Shown here one piece after another: positions 9,770 to 17,569 of a stretch of 32,421 nucleotides of DNA. Source of the DNA: Candidatus Magasanikiibacteriota bacterium (GTDB taxonomy: Bacteria; Patescibacteriota; Patescibacteriia; Magasanikbacterales; GWA2-37-8); assembly GCA_943357105.1 (NCBI GenBank), contig CALRGC010000011.1:1-32421 (forward strand). The letters are read 5' to 3'. Every line of letters begins with the position of its first letter. Within the stretch, counting starts at the first letter, position 1. A program made the position numbers and the translations under genes. The notes beneath the pieces are model-generated. The model searched no databases. It had not been told where the DNA came from and saw only the letters and a list, made by a program, of their open reading frames with translations.

Positions 9770-9875
9770 AAAAAGAACCTCGGTTTGTGACTACCGAGTA
9801 AACAAAAAGTCACGCGGCTGGTAGCGACCGCTCATTCGCTCCACCACTCTTGTTGAGCTCAAGAAGTAAACAAAA

Positions 9876-9907
9876 AACCGACGGCAATTTGCAATCGGTT
9901 TTTTGTT
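9876..9907 (+). terminator. Intrinsic terminator downstream of the 9275 gene
   Basis: AAAAAACCGA...TCGGTTTTTT. Confidence 0.75.
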
Positions 9908-9914
9908 TTTCAAA

Positions 9915-10199
9915 TCATTTATATAATTGACTGTGCGTGCCCAATATTATAAAAAATATAACATCACCATTTTCTAAGTCCTCATATATTGCTCGCCAAT
10001 CGCCTGTTATATTTATACTTCTACAATTTTTCATTTCACCATTTAAGGCGTGATTATTCAAAATTGGAAAACTTCTATTTTCTAAAAACAAAATTAGTCT
10101 ATCTCTAAAAGCAATCTGAATCTTTCGTGGCGCCCTCTTTAGTTCTTTTACGAACCGACGCGAATATTCAATTTGCATATTATTTTTTCTTTTTGGCAA
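9915..10199 (-). CDS. RelE/ParE-superfamily (YafQ-like) mRNA interferase toxin
   Basis: MQIEYSRRFVKELKRAPRKIQIAFRDRLILF...HALNGEMKNCRSINITGDWRAIYE...FFIILGTHSQLY. Confidence 0.88.
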   Translation of the reverse strand: MPKRKNNMQIEYSRRFVKELKRAPRKIQIAFRDRLILFLENRSFPILNNHALNGEMKNCRSINITGDWRAIYEDLENGDVIFFIILGTHSQLYK

Positions 10200-10470
10200 T
10201 TATTTTATTTGCGAAATCTACTGCCTCTTTATTATTTTTGAAAGAATAAATCTTGCCTTGCTTTTTATCTGCTTGCGCCTCATTGAAGGCCACCAAAAGT
10301 AAATCTGATGGTTCATCATATTTATTACTAACAAAAACCGTCTGCATACGAATGAATTGTCGCAAATAAGCATTTATTACTCCGCTTAAACTCATACCCA
10401 AATCACCAGCTATCTTTTGGGCGCGCTGTTTTATTTTTTGGTCAGTTTTAAAATTGATTATCACATTCAT
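10180..10470 (-). CDS. RelB/DinJ-family ribbon-helix-helix antitoxin
   Basis: MNVIINFKTDQKIKQRAQKIAGDLGMSLSGVINAYLRQFI; overlaps toxin start; start re-assigned to the internal ATG (10468-10470). Confidence 0.88.
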   Translation of the reverse strand: MNVIINFKTDQKIKQRAQKIAGDLGMSLSGVINAYLRQFIRMQTVFVSNKYDEPSDLLLVAFNEAQADKKQGKIYSFKNNKEAVDFANKIIAKKKK

Positions 10471-10478
10471 ATTTATAA

Positions 10479-10500
10479 ATACTAAGTATATACATAGTAT
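10479..10500. promoter_or_regulatory. Palindromic operator of the TA operon overlapping its promoter
   Basis: ATACTA...TAGTAT inverted repeat; on the minus strand TTGACA-17 nt-TATACT precedes the antitoxin ATG. Confidence 0.6.
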
Positions 10501-10548
10501 ATATGATATTAAAAGAATTGTCAACACCGCTTACTTTATTTATTTTTC

Positions 10549-11274
10549 CTATGGCAACATCTCCCACATCATCTCAAAAATAGATTTAAAAATATCCGTC
10601 ATCGCCGGCACCGCGATTACTACCGCGAGCGAACTCAATTCCTGGCTCACAATCAAAATCTTATCACCAAAAATATCTATCGTACTCTGAAACTTATATT
10701 TTTCCGGCAAAAATTTTACCTCCCGCTTCAGAGCCTTATCCGTAGGATTATCTAATTTGAAATTAGCAGTTAATAGTAGCTTGGTTTTAATATTATACTT
10801 TCCTCTATTTTTTCTAAACTGAATAAAAAAATCCGGATCCAAATCTTCCCAACTTTGACCATTGCCAATAATGTAATATTCTTTATTTTTATAATCATCC
10901 AAAACTCCATTATAAAATTGTTCCAACTCCCCCACCGTTTCAATAAAACGCAGACCGGTAACCATCACTTGTTTTTTCTCCATTGATTCGAGCAGTGGAA
11001 TAATGCTTTCAAATGATTCAATTTTTTTCTGAAATAAACCAACCACTCGATTGGGTTTTTGGGCATAATAATAATGACGATTCTTTCGGAAATAAACATT
11101 CACCATCCCTTTGGTAGCTAGTGCCTGCAAGATTGGATAGATAGTGGTTCTTTTGATCCCTAGTTCTTTGGCCACCAAACTAGCTTGAGAGCCACCTATT
11201 TTAAGAAGGGCCAGGTAAACATTGGCTTCATTATTATCCAAACCTAAATCTTTTATAATGTTAATATTTTCCAT
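10549..11274 (-). CDS. TrmB-family transcriptional regulator (single effector domain)
   Basis: IIKDLGLDNNEANVYLALLKIGGSQASLVAKELGIKRTTIYPILQAL winged helix plus TrmB C-terminal domain. Confidence 0.85.
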   Translation of the reverse strand: MENINIIKDLGLDNNEANVYLALLKIGGSQASLVAKELGIKRTTIYPILQALATKGMVNVYFRKNRHYYYAQKPNRVVGLFQKKIESFESIIPLLESMEKKQVMVTGLRFIETVGELEQFYNGVLDDYKNKEYYIIGNGQSWEDLDPDFFIQFRKNRGKYNIKTKLLLTANFKLDNPTDKALKREVKFLPEKYKFQSTIDIFGDKILIVSQELSSLAVVIAVPAMTDIFKSIFEMMWEMLP

Positions 11275-11366
11275 ATTTTAGTTGTCAATTTTTTACGACA
11301 TAATATTATATACTCATTATTTTAGCTAATATATTGGATTTTGTCAAATTTTATTGTCTTAAATCA

Positions 11367-11395
11367 TTGACGATAATTAAAAAAAATGTTATTAT
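11367..11395 (+). promoter_or_regulatory. Promoter of aminotransferase/methyltransferase operon
   Basis: TTGACG-17 nt-TATTAT. Confidence 0.6.
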
Positions 11396-11422
11396 TATTT
11401 GTTATTTAATAATAACTAGCAT

Positions 11423-12781
11423 ATGACTATAAATAATATCAGCCCAAACAAACTGTTTTCAAGCAGTATTTTAAAATATCCGGTAGATACCTCAATTTTA
11501 GGAAAAGTAAATTACGTAAATTTAGATAACGCCGCTACTACCCCTCCTCTTAAGGTGGTCGAAAAAGGATTGTCAAAATACATGATCAACTACGGCTCCG
11601 TCCATCGTGGTGCTGGTCAAAAATCTAAAATCTCCACCGACATGTACGAAGATAGTCGTCGTATCATAAAATCTTTTGTTAATGCCCCCACTGATTCCTA
11701 TGTATTATTTACCGGTAATACCACGGGAGCAATAAATACTGCCTCTTACTTCTTTTCGTTTTTAAAAGGAAAAATTGCGGTGTCATCAATTGAGCACAGC
11801 TCATCCTGGCTGCCGTGGATAAAAGCCGAAGGTATCAAAGCGCTCGGCGGACAACAAAATACTTTTAATGAAATGGACAGCGTCAATGAACAAATTCAAT
11901 TTTTAGGTCGCCGACAAGTATTGCAATACGATGTTAATGAAAATTTTGAATTTGACTTAACAACAATAGAAAACTTGCTCAAAAAAAATCACATCAAAGT
12001 ACTGGTACTAACCGCTTCTTCCAATATCACTGGTTATTGCCCAGATATTAAAAAGATTGGAATGCTGGCCCACAAATACGGTGTTTATTTCTTAGTTGAT
12101 GCTTGCCAATTTTTACAACATCACAAAATTGATATGAAAGAAATGGGAATAGATTTTTTGGTCGCCTCTGGCCATAAATTTTATGCGCCTTATGGTGGCG
12201 GTTTCTTGATCGGACCAAAAAACTTTCTCGATTCTTTCTTGCCTTATCAAATTGGCGGCGGTAATTTACCATATATTACTAAAACCGGAGAATTTTTGCG
12301 CTATCGCAATCAATTGGCTCACGACCCAGGCACACCCAATGCGATTGGCGCCGTGACCATGGCTTTGGCTCTGGAACAAATCAAAAAAATCGGGGTGGAA
12401 AAAATTAACCAATATGAAACTGGACTAACAAACAAATTATACGATGCTCTGAAGAAAAATCCGAACGTGGAAATATTCGTCGAAAAAAATAAACTCGGAA
12501 CCGTGATCCCGTTTCGTATCAAAAATATGGACTCAAACGAAGTAGCTGAACGACTAAACAGCGAATACGGAATTGGCGTGCGAGCCGGCAGTTTCTGTGC
12601 TTATCATGTAATAAGAAAACTTTTAGGGATAAAAAATGACAGCAATATTATCGAAGCGGTGAAACACGGCAATACCAAAACCATTCCTGCTCTAATTCGC
12701 GCTTCTATTAGCCTTTGTAACAATGAAACAGACATTGAAAGACTCATAAAAGCAATCAACAAAATAACTACACGAATATGA
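11423..12781 (+). CDS. Class V aminotransferase-fold / cysteine desulfurase-like PLP enzyme
   Basis: NLDNAATTPP; HSSSWLPW; LVDACQFLQHHKIDMKEMGIDFLVASGHKFYAPYGGGFL (PLP Lys); RAGSFCAYH (SufS-like Cys loop). Confidence 0.85.
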   Translation: MTINNISPNKLFSSSILKYPVDTSILGKVNYVNLDNAATTPPLKVVEKGLSKYMINYGSVHRGAGQKSKISTDMYEDSRRIIKSFVNAPTDSYVLFTGNTTGAINTASYFFSFLKGKIAVSSIEHSSSWLPWIKAEGIKALGGQQNTFNEMDSVNEQIQFLGRRQVLQYDVNENFEFDLTTIENLLKKNHIKVLVLTASSNITGYCPDIKKIGMLAHKYGVYFLVDACQFLQHHKIDMKEMGIDFLVASGHKFYAPYGGGFLIGPKNFLDSFLPYQIGGGNLPYITKTGEFLRYRNQLAHDPGTPNAIGAVTMALALEQIKKIGVEKINQYETGLTNKLYDALKKNPNVEIFVEKNKLGTVIPFRIKNMDSNEVAERLNSEYGIGVRAGSFCAYHVIRKLLGIKNDSNIIEAVKHGNTKTIPALIRASISLCNNETDIERLIKAINKITTRI

Positions 12782-13464
12782 CCACCATTACCCCATCACA
12801 ATTAAACTACGATCATTATTCTGGGACTAAATATGATTGCGATATTGTAAATTCCATTCCTCATCACCGTAAAATTCACCACCTGATAGCCAATTATGCT
12901 CAAAAGAGATTACTTAATAAAAATATCGAAGTGCTAGATCTAGGAGTTGGAACCGGAATTACCAGCAAATTACTACAAAATATTTTGCCATCCGCCAAAT
13001 TTACGGCCGTGGATTTTTCCAAACAAATGTTGAAAAGTGCCGCCAGAAAACTTGGCAAAGATAACGTGTGTTATATATTTGGCGACTATGCCAAATTAAA
13101 ATTCAACCAAAAATTTGACTTAATTGTTTCTGTCATTGGTTTACACCACCAAGACACCACCGGAAAGAAAAAAATGTTCAAAAAAATATTTTCTTTGCTT
13201 AAACCGGGAGGAATATTTATTTTTGGGGATCTCGTCACTTATAAAAATAAATACCACGCCGCCTACAATAACGCCCTACATTTTCACCATCTAGTAGAAA
13301 AATCCAGCAACAAAAAAACTTTGACTGAATGGGCGCACCATCATATGTTTTTAAATGATTTAGCCCCCATTGAAGATCAAATAGACTGGCTAAAAAAAGT
13401 TGGCTTTAAAATTGAGATAAAATTTATAAAAACCAATACCGCTCTGTTAATCTGCAAAAAATAA
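12778..13464 (+). CDS. Class I SAM-dependent methyltransferase
   Basis: VLDLGVGTGITSKLL motif I; overlaps the upstream stop by 4 nt. Confidence 0.85.
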   Translation: MTTITPSQLNYDHYSGTKYDCDIVNSIPHHRKIHHLIANYAQKRLLNKNIEVLDLGVGTGITSKLLQNILPSAKFTAVDFSKQMLKSAARKLGKDNVCYIFGDYAKLKFNQKFDLIVSVIGLHHQDTTGKKKMFKKIFSLLKPGGIFIFGDLVTYKNKYHAAYNNALHFHHLVEKSSNKKTLTEWAHHHMFLNDLAPIEDQIDWLKKVGFKIEIKFIKTNTALLICKK

Positions 13465-13468
13465 AAAG

Positions 13469-14512
13469 TTACTGCGCTCTTTTTATCATAAATTCCACAT
13501 TTTCCACCGCATTTATATAACTAATTTTAATGTCGGGATGATTATTCTGCCATACTCTAAAAATCTCATCGGCAAAACCCTGACCAACACTTTCCACATC
13601 TTTAAAGTCAAGAACAATATCTTTGAAATTATTTAAACCAATCATCACTCGTCTTGCCTCCGAACGCGACAATGGATTTTTACTTATTTCGTAAAGCTTG
13701 ATTAATATATGAGTTTTAGAAAACTCAAAAGTATCTTTATCGGTAAATTTTTCAAAAACTTCTTGTTCGCTACGATTACTATTTAAAGAAATGATAAAAT
13801 GAATCTGAGTACCTGGATCATCTTTCACATTTTCTATAAAAACATCATTTAAATCATTGGTATTAAAAAATCTAATTTTCTTACCAGAACTAATTATCAC
13901 AAAAGCGTCAGCCATCTTAGAAGAAAAAAATATACCCTGACCGGTATGACTTTCAGGCATCGTGGTTTGCTTGCCTTTTAATAAAAATTGAATAGCCGAT
14001 AAATTATCAGCTAAGTTAAATTTATTTTTTATACTATTAAAAATTCCAATTCCAGTATCAAATACCGTGAAAGTTATAATATCTTTTTCTTTTTGGAATA
14101 CCACACCCACCTCTTTTGAACCAGAATGATCTATGGCGTTATTTACCATTTCTAAAAATGTAAAATTAAGAATCTCACTAATATTATTTTTGAGATTTAA
14201 AAACACCCCACTTTCTTCCTTTATTCTTTTTAAAACATCATCCTCGGATAAATTTTTATTAATAAAAATTTCTTTAAAATCAAGAATTTGGCTCTTTGCA
14301 TGTTCTAAAGATTTTTTATCCGCTAAAACATACATTGCCCTATTGGCTTTTCCAACTAAAATTATTCTACCTTCATCTCTTAAAGACTGAAAAATTCGAT
14401 TTACATATGTACGCGAAAAACCAGTCTCTTTTACAATTTGTGAAGACTTTACCTGTTTTTGTTCCTTAATTTTATCTAAGATTAGCGATTTTATATCCAT
14501 ATTGGTTGACAT
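13469..14512 (-). CDS. HTH - HATPase - STAS-like (DUF4325-like) regulator
   Basis: N-terminal winged HTH; N box EMVNNAIDHSG, G1 FDTGIGI, G2 HTGQGIFFSS; C-terminal STAS-like domain. Start moved to 14512 (or 14500) because the listed 14557 start lies in the promoter. Confidence 0.75.
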   Translation of the reverse strand: MSTNMDIKSLILDKIKEQKQVKSSQIVKETGFSRTYVNRIFQSLRDEGRIILVGKANRAMYVLADKKSLEHAKSQILDFKEIFINKNLSEDDVLKRIKEESGVFLNLKNNISEILNFTFLEMVNNAIDHSGSKEVGVVFQKEKDIITFTVFDTGIGIFNSIKNKFNLADNLSAIQFLLKGKQTTMPESHTGQGIFFSSKMADAFVIISSGKKIRFFNTNDLNDVFIENVKDDPGTQIHFIISLNSNRSEQEVFEKFTDKDTFEFSKTHILIKLYEISKNPLSRSEARRVMIGLNNFKDIVLDFKDVESVGQGFADEIFRVWQNNHPDIKISYINAVENVEFMIKRAQ

Positions 14513-14515
14513 CTT

Positions 14516-14570
14516 GTTTACAACTTTTATTATAGCATACATTAAAAAAGTTGTCAACTCCTTGTCAACT
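14516..14570 (-). promoter_or_regulatory. Consensus promoter with embedded inverted repeats
   Basis: Minus strand TTGACA-17 nt-TATAAT (14529-14557); inverted repeat GTTTACAACTTTT/AAAAGTTGTCAAC (14516-14528/14546-14558); direct repeat TTGTCAACT at 14551 and 14562. Confidence 0.75.
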
Positions 14571-14579
14571 AAATAAACA

Positions 14580-14606
14580 AAAAACCGCTATAGTTGGCGG
14601 TTTTAA
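14580..14606. terminator. Intrinsic terminator of polA
   Basis: AAAACCGC-tatagtt-GGCGGTTTT. Confidence 0.75.
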
Positions 14607-14612
14607 AATCAT

Positions 14613-17282
14613 TTATTTCATCTCACCCCAACTTCTTCCAAAATTTAGATCAACCCTTACCGGCACCAATAATTTCACCACACCTTCCATTGCCTTTTTT
14701 ACTATCTGACCTACTTTTTCTTCCTGGCCATCTTTTACTTCAAACACCAACTCATCATGCACTTGCAATATCATCTTCGCGTCCAAATCTTTTAATTTTG
14801 GTTGCACTTCAATCATCGCCATTTTTATCAAATCCGCGGCCGTACCCTGAATTGGATGATTTATGGCCATGCGTTCGGCCGCGCTTCGCAATTGAAAATT
14901 CTGCGAATTTAATTCCGGAATATAGCGGCGGCGGCCAAATAGAGTTTCACAATATCCTTCTTTTTTGGTAAAAGCAATGGTTTCGTCCAGATATTTTTTT
15001 ACTCCGCTAAACTGTTCAAAATATTTTTTAATGAAATCCCGCGCCTGCCAATGCGGAATTTCCGCGCGCCAACTCAGACCATAGGTGCCCATACCGTAGA
15101 GCACCCCAAAATTCACTTCTTTGGCCGCGCGACGCATCTCTTTGGTCACTTCTTCCAGTGGCACACCATTGATCGCGGCGGCCGTGGCTTTATGAATATC
15201 TAAATCTTTTTCAAAAATTTCCATCATCTTTTTATCTTTGGCCATCGAGGCTACAATTCGCAATTCAATTTGAGAATAATCCGCGCTGAGCAAAATATTT
15301 CCGCTCTCCGCCACAAAGGCTTTGCGAATTTCGCGTCCCAACTCGGTGCGAATCGGAATATTTTGTAAATTCGGATCCACCGAAGACAGGCGGCCGGTAG
15401 CGGCCACCACTTGATTAAAAGTCGTGTGAATGCGCCCCGTTTTTTTGTTCACCAAGGTTGGTAAAACATCTATATAAGTGTTTTGTAATTTGGTAATTTC
15501 ACGATAGGTCTCAATCTCATTGATAATCGGATGTAGGTCGCGCATTTTTTCCAATTGTTGCGAATCGGTGGACAAACCGGTTTTGCCTTTTTTTATTCCT
15601 TCCACCGGAATCTCCAATTTCTCAAATAGCACTTCGCGTAATTGCAGTGGTGAAGAAATATTAAACTCCATTCCGGCCAGATCAAAAATTTTCTTGGAAA
15701 CTTTTTTAATTTCACTATTTACTTGCACGGACAATTTTTGCAATAAATCCAAATCCAAAGCCACGCCATTTAATTCCATTTCTGCCAACACCAGCATCAA
15801 AGGCATTTCCAACTTTTGTAAAAGCCCAAGATCATCAGTCTTTTCCAATTCTTCTTTTAATTTAAACACGGTTTTAGTTACCAAATACAGTTCATTGGTA
15901 ATGGCTTTGGCATCCACCCCAAATAGGCTTTCTTGCCCGCTGCCGCTGGGCAGTTCTTTGCCCAAAATTTTCAGTACCACACTGGCGGTATCGTGAGCAC
16001 GCGTACCGGGATTGAGCAGATAAGACGCGACCATCACATCAAACAGTGAATTTTTTATCTCCTGTTTTTGTAAAAATAAAATCTTGGCCAACTGTTTTAA
16101 ATTATGACCAACCAACTCCACTTTATCTTCATTAAAAATTTTAACAAAATCTTTTACCAAATTATTTTTTAGATAAAAACCGTCTTCATCCACCACTACC
16201 GCCATTCCGAGCAGATCAGCCGTCAACACATCAGCACTACTGTTCACGGCTTTGGCCCCGAAGCTACCGGTCTTTTTAATTTTGGCGATTAATTCGACAA
16301 TCTCATCTTTGTTATTTATTTCCTTGAAATTTAAATCAACTATTTTTTTACTTTTTACTTTTGTCGTATTTTTTTCTTCTACCATTCCCGAAAATCCCGG
16401 TAATCTTTTAAGCAAAGAAACAAACTCAAATTTTTGAAAACAAGAAACTACTTTTTCACGATCAAATTCTCCCAACTCACAATCTTTTAATTTTAAATTC
16501 ATCTCCGGCACCGCACAATCAATCGTCGCCAGACCATAACTCATCCATGCATTGTCTTTGCCTTCCACTAATTTTTTTAATACGCTAGGTGTGAACAAGT
16601 CGCTTTTGGTTTTTTTACTTTCTTTTTCCACTACTTTATATATTTCTTCCAGATTTCCATATTTTACGATCAAATCCGTAGCGGTTTTTTCACCAATCCC
16701 CGGCACACCCGGAATATTATCCGAGCTGTCGCCGCGCAGAGCTTTATAATCCACTACCAGCTCCGGCCCAAATCCAAATCTTTTTTTCACTTCCGCGCTA
16801 TCATAGATTACAATATCACTCATGCCTTTGCGCAAGGTGTAAACTTTGGTATTTTCATTCACCAATTGAAGCGTATCCATATCCCCCGTCACAATGAAAA
16901 TTTCATCCACCTTATCTTTCATATCTTTCACTACCGTACCAATTACGTCATCCGCCTCGTACCCTTTTTTCTCATAAATCGGCAAACCCAAACATTGCAC
17001 CATCTCATGCACCAGCGGAATTTGATCATATAATTCCTGATCGGCCCGTACTCTGGTCGCTTTATATTTATCGTACTGTTCTTGACGCGCATGGCTACCT
17101 CCGGCCACATCAAAACTCACGCACAAATGTGTCGGCTTCAAATCATGCCAAACTTTAAAAAGCATGGAAGTAAATCCATACACCGCATTCACCATTCGTC
17201 CATCCTTCAAATGCAGAGGCGGAATCCCATGATAAGCCCGATGAATAATAGCATTGCCATCAATAATAACAAATTTGGTCAT
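14613..17282 (-). CDS. polA: DNA polymerase I
   Basis: 889 aa; 5' nuclease (MTKFVIIDGNAIIHRAYHG, YEADDVIGT), LLSADYSQIELRI, KEVNFGVLYGMGTYGL, LQVHDELVFEV. Confidence 0.97.
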   Translation of the reverse strand: MTKFVIIDGNAIIHRAYHGIPPLHLKDGRMVNAVYGFTSMLFKVWHDLKPTHLCVSFDVAGGSHARQEQYDKYKATRVRADQELYDQIPLVHEMVQCLGLPIYEKKGYEADDVIGTVVKDMKDKVDEIFIVTGDMDTLQLVNENTKVYTLRKGMSDIVIYDSAEVKKRFGFGPELVVDYKALRGDSSDNIPGVPGIGEKTATDLIVKYGNLEEIYKVVEKESKKTKSDLFTPSVLKKLVEGKDNAWMSYGLATIDCAVPEMNLKLKDCELGEFDREKVVSCFQKFEFVSLLKRLPGFSGMVEEKNTTKVKSKKIVDLNFKEINNKDEIVELIAKIKKTGSFGAKAVNSSADVLTADLLGMAVVVDEDGFYLKNNLVKDFVKIFNEDKVELVGHNLKQLAKILFLQKQEIKNSLFDVMVASYLLNPGTRAHDTASVVLKILGKELPSGSGQESLFGVDAKAITNELYLVTKTVFKLKEELEKTDDLGLLQKLEMPLMLVLAEMELNGVALDLDLLQKLSVQVNSEIKKVSKKIFDLAGMEFNISSPLQLREVLFEKLEIPVEGIKKGKTGLSTDSQQLEKMRDLHPIINEIETYREITKLQNTYIDVLPTLVNKKTGRIHTTFNQVVAATGRLSSVDPNLQNIPIRTELGREIRKAFVAESGNILLSADYSQIELRIVASMAKDKKMMEIFEKDLDIHKATAAAINGVPLEEVTKEMRRAAKEVNFGVLYGMGTYGLSWRAEIPHWQARDFIKKYFEQFSGVKKYLDETIAFTKKEGYCETLFGRRRYIPELNSQNFQLRSAAERMAINHPIQGTAADLIKMAMIEVQPKLKDLDAKMILQVHDELVFEVKDGQEEKVGQIVKKAMEGVVKLLVPVRVDLNFGRSWGEMK

Positions 17283-17322
17283 AGTGTTATTATTTTACAC
17301 TCAAAACCATTTTTCAGCAATA

Positions 17323-17431
17323 AAAATACCCTTGCAAATAGTTACTTTGAGCGGGGTTATGAGGCTAGGCCTCATCCCTTTCGCCCTCGCGGGCGAAAAA
17401 AGCGAAAAGTCACTATTTGCACGGGTATTTT
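17323..17431 (-). repeat. Structured terminator element copy A (downstream of tRNA-Cys)
   Basis: Outer arms AAAATACCCTTGCAAATAGTTACTTT / AAAAGTCACTATTTGCACGGGTATTTT; core GAGCGGGG-ATGAGGC(tag)GCCTCAT-TTTCGCCC(tcgc)GGGCGAAA-AAAGCG. Confidence 0.85.
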
Positions 17432-17447
17432 GTCCCATTCTGAATTG

Positions 17448-17519
17448 AGGTACCGGTGGGAATTGCACCCACGCATAGGGGTTTTGCAGACCCCGGCCTT
17501 ACTGCTTGGCAACGGTACC
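17448..17519 (-). tRNA. tRNA-Cys (GCA)
   Basis: ggtaccgttgccaagcagtaaggccggggtctgcaaaacccctatgcgtgggtgcaattcccaccggtacct folds as cloverleaf; anticodon GCA, U73 discriminator. Confidence 0.92.
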
Positions 17520-17569
17520 AAATTGTTTTTACAGCTTACCAAAATAATATGAAAAAATCAAGGTTCAAA

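Noticed and set aside
9229-9910. tmRNA (because of serial pseudoknots)
   Set aside because: No tRNA-like acceptor ends or recognisable tag-peptide reading frame; the upstream sequence is a convincing protein gene.
14594-14971. Plus-strand ORF antisense to polA
   Set aside because: polA is full length with all motifs; the antisense ORF is composition-driven.
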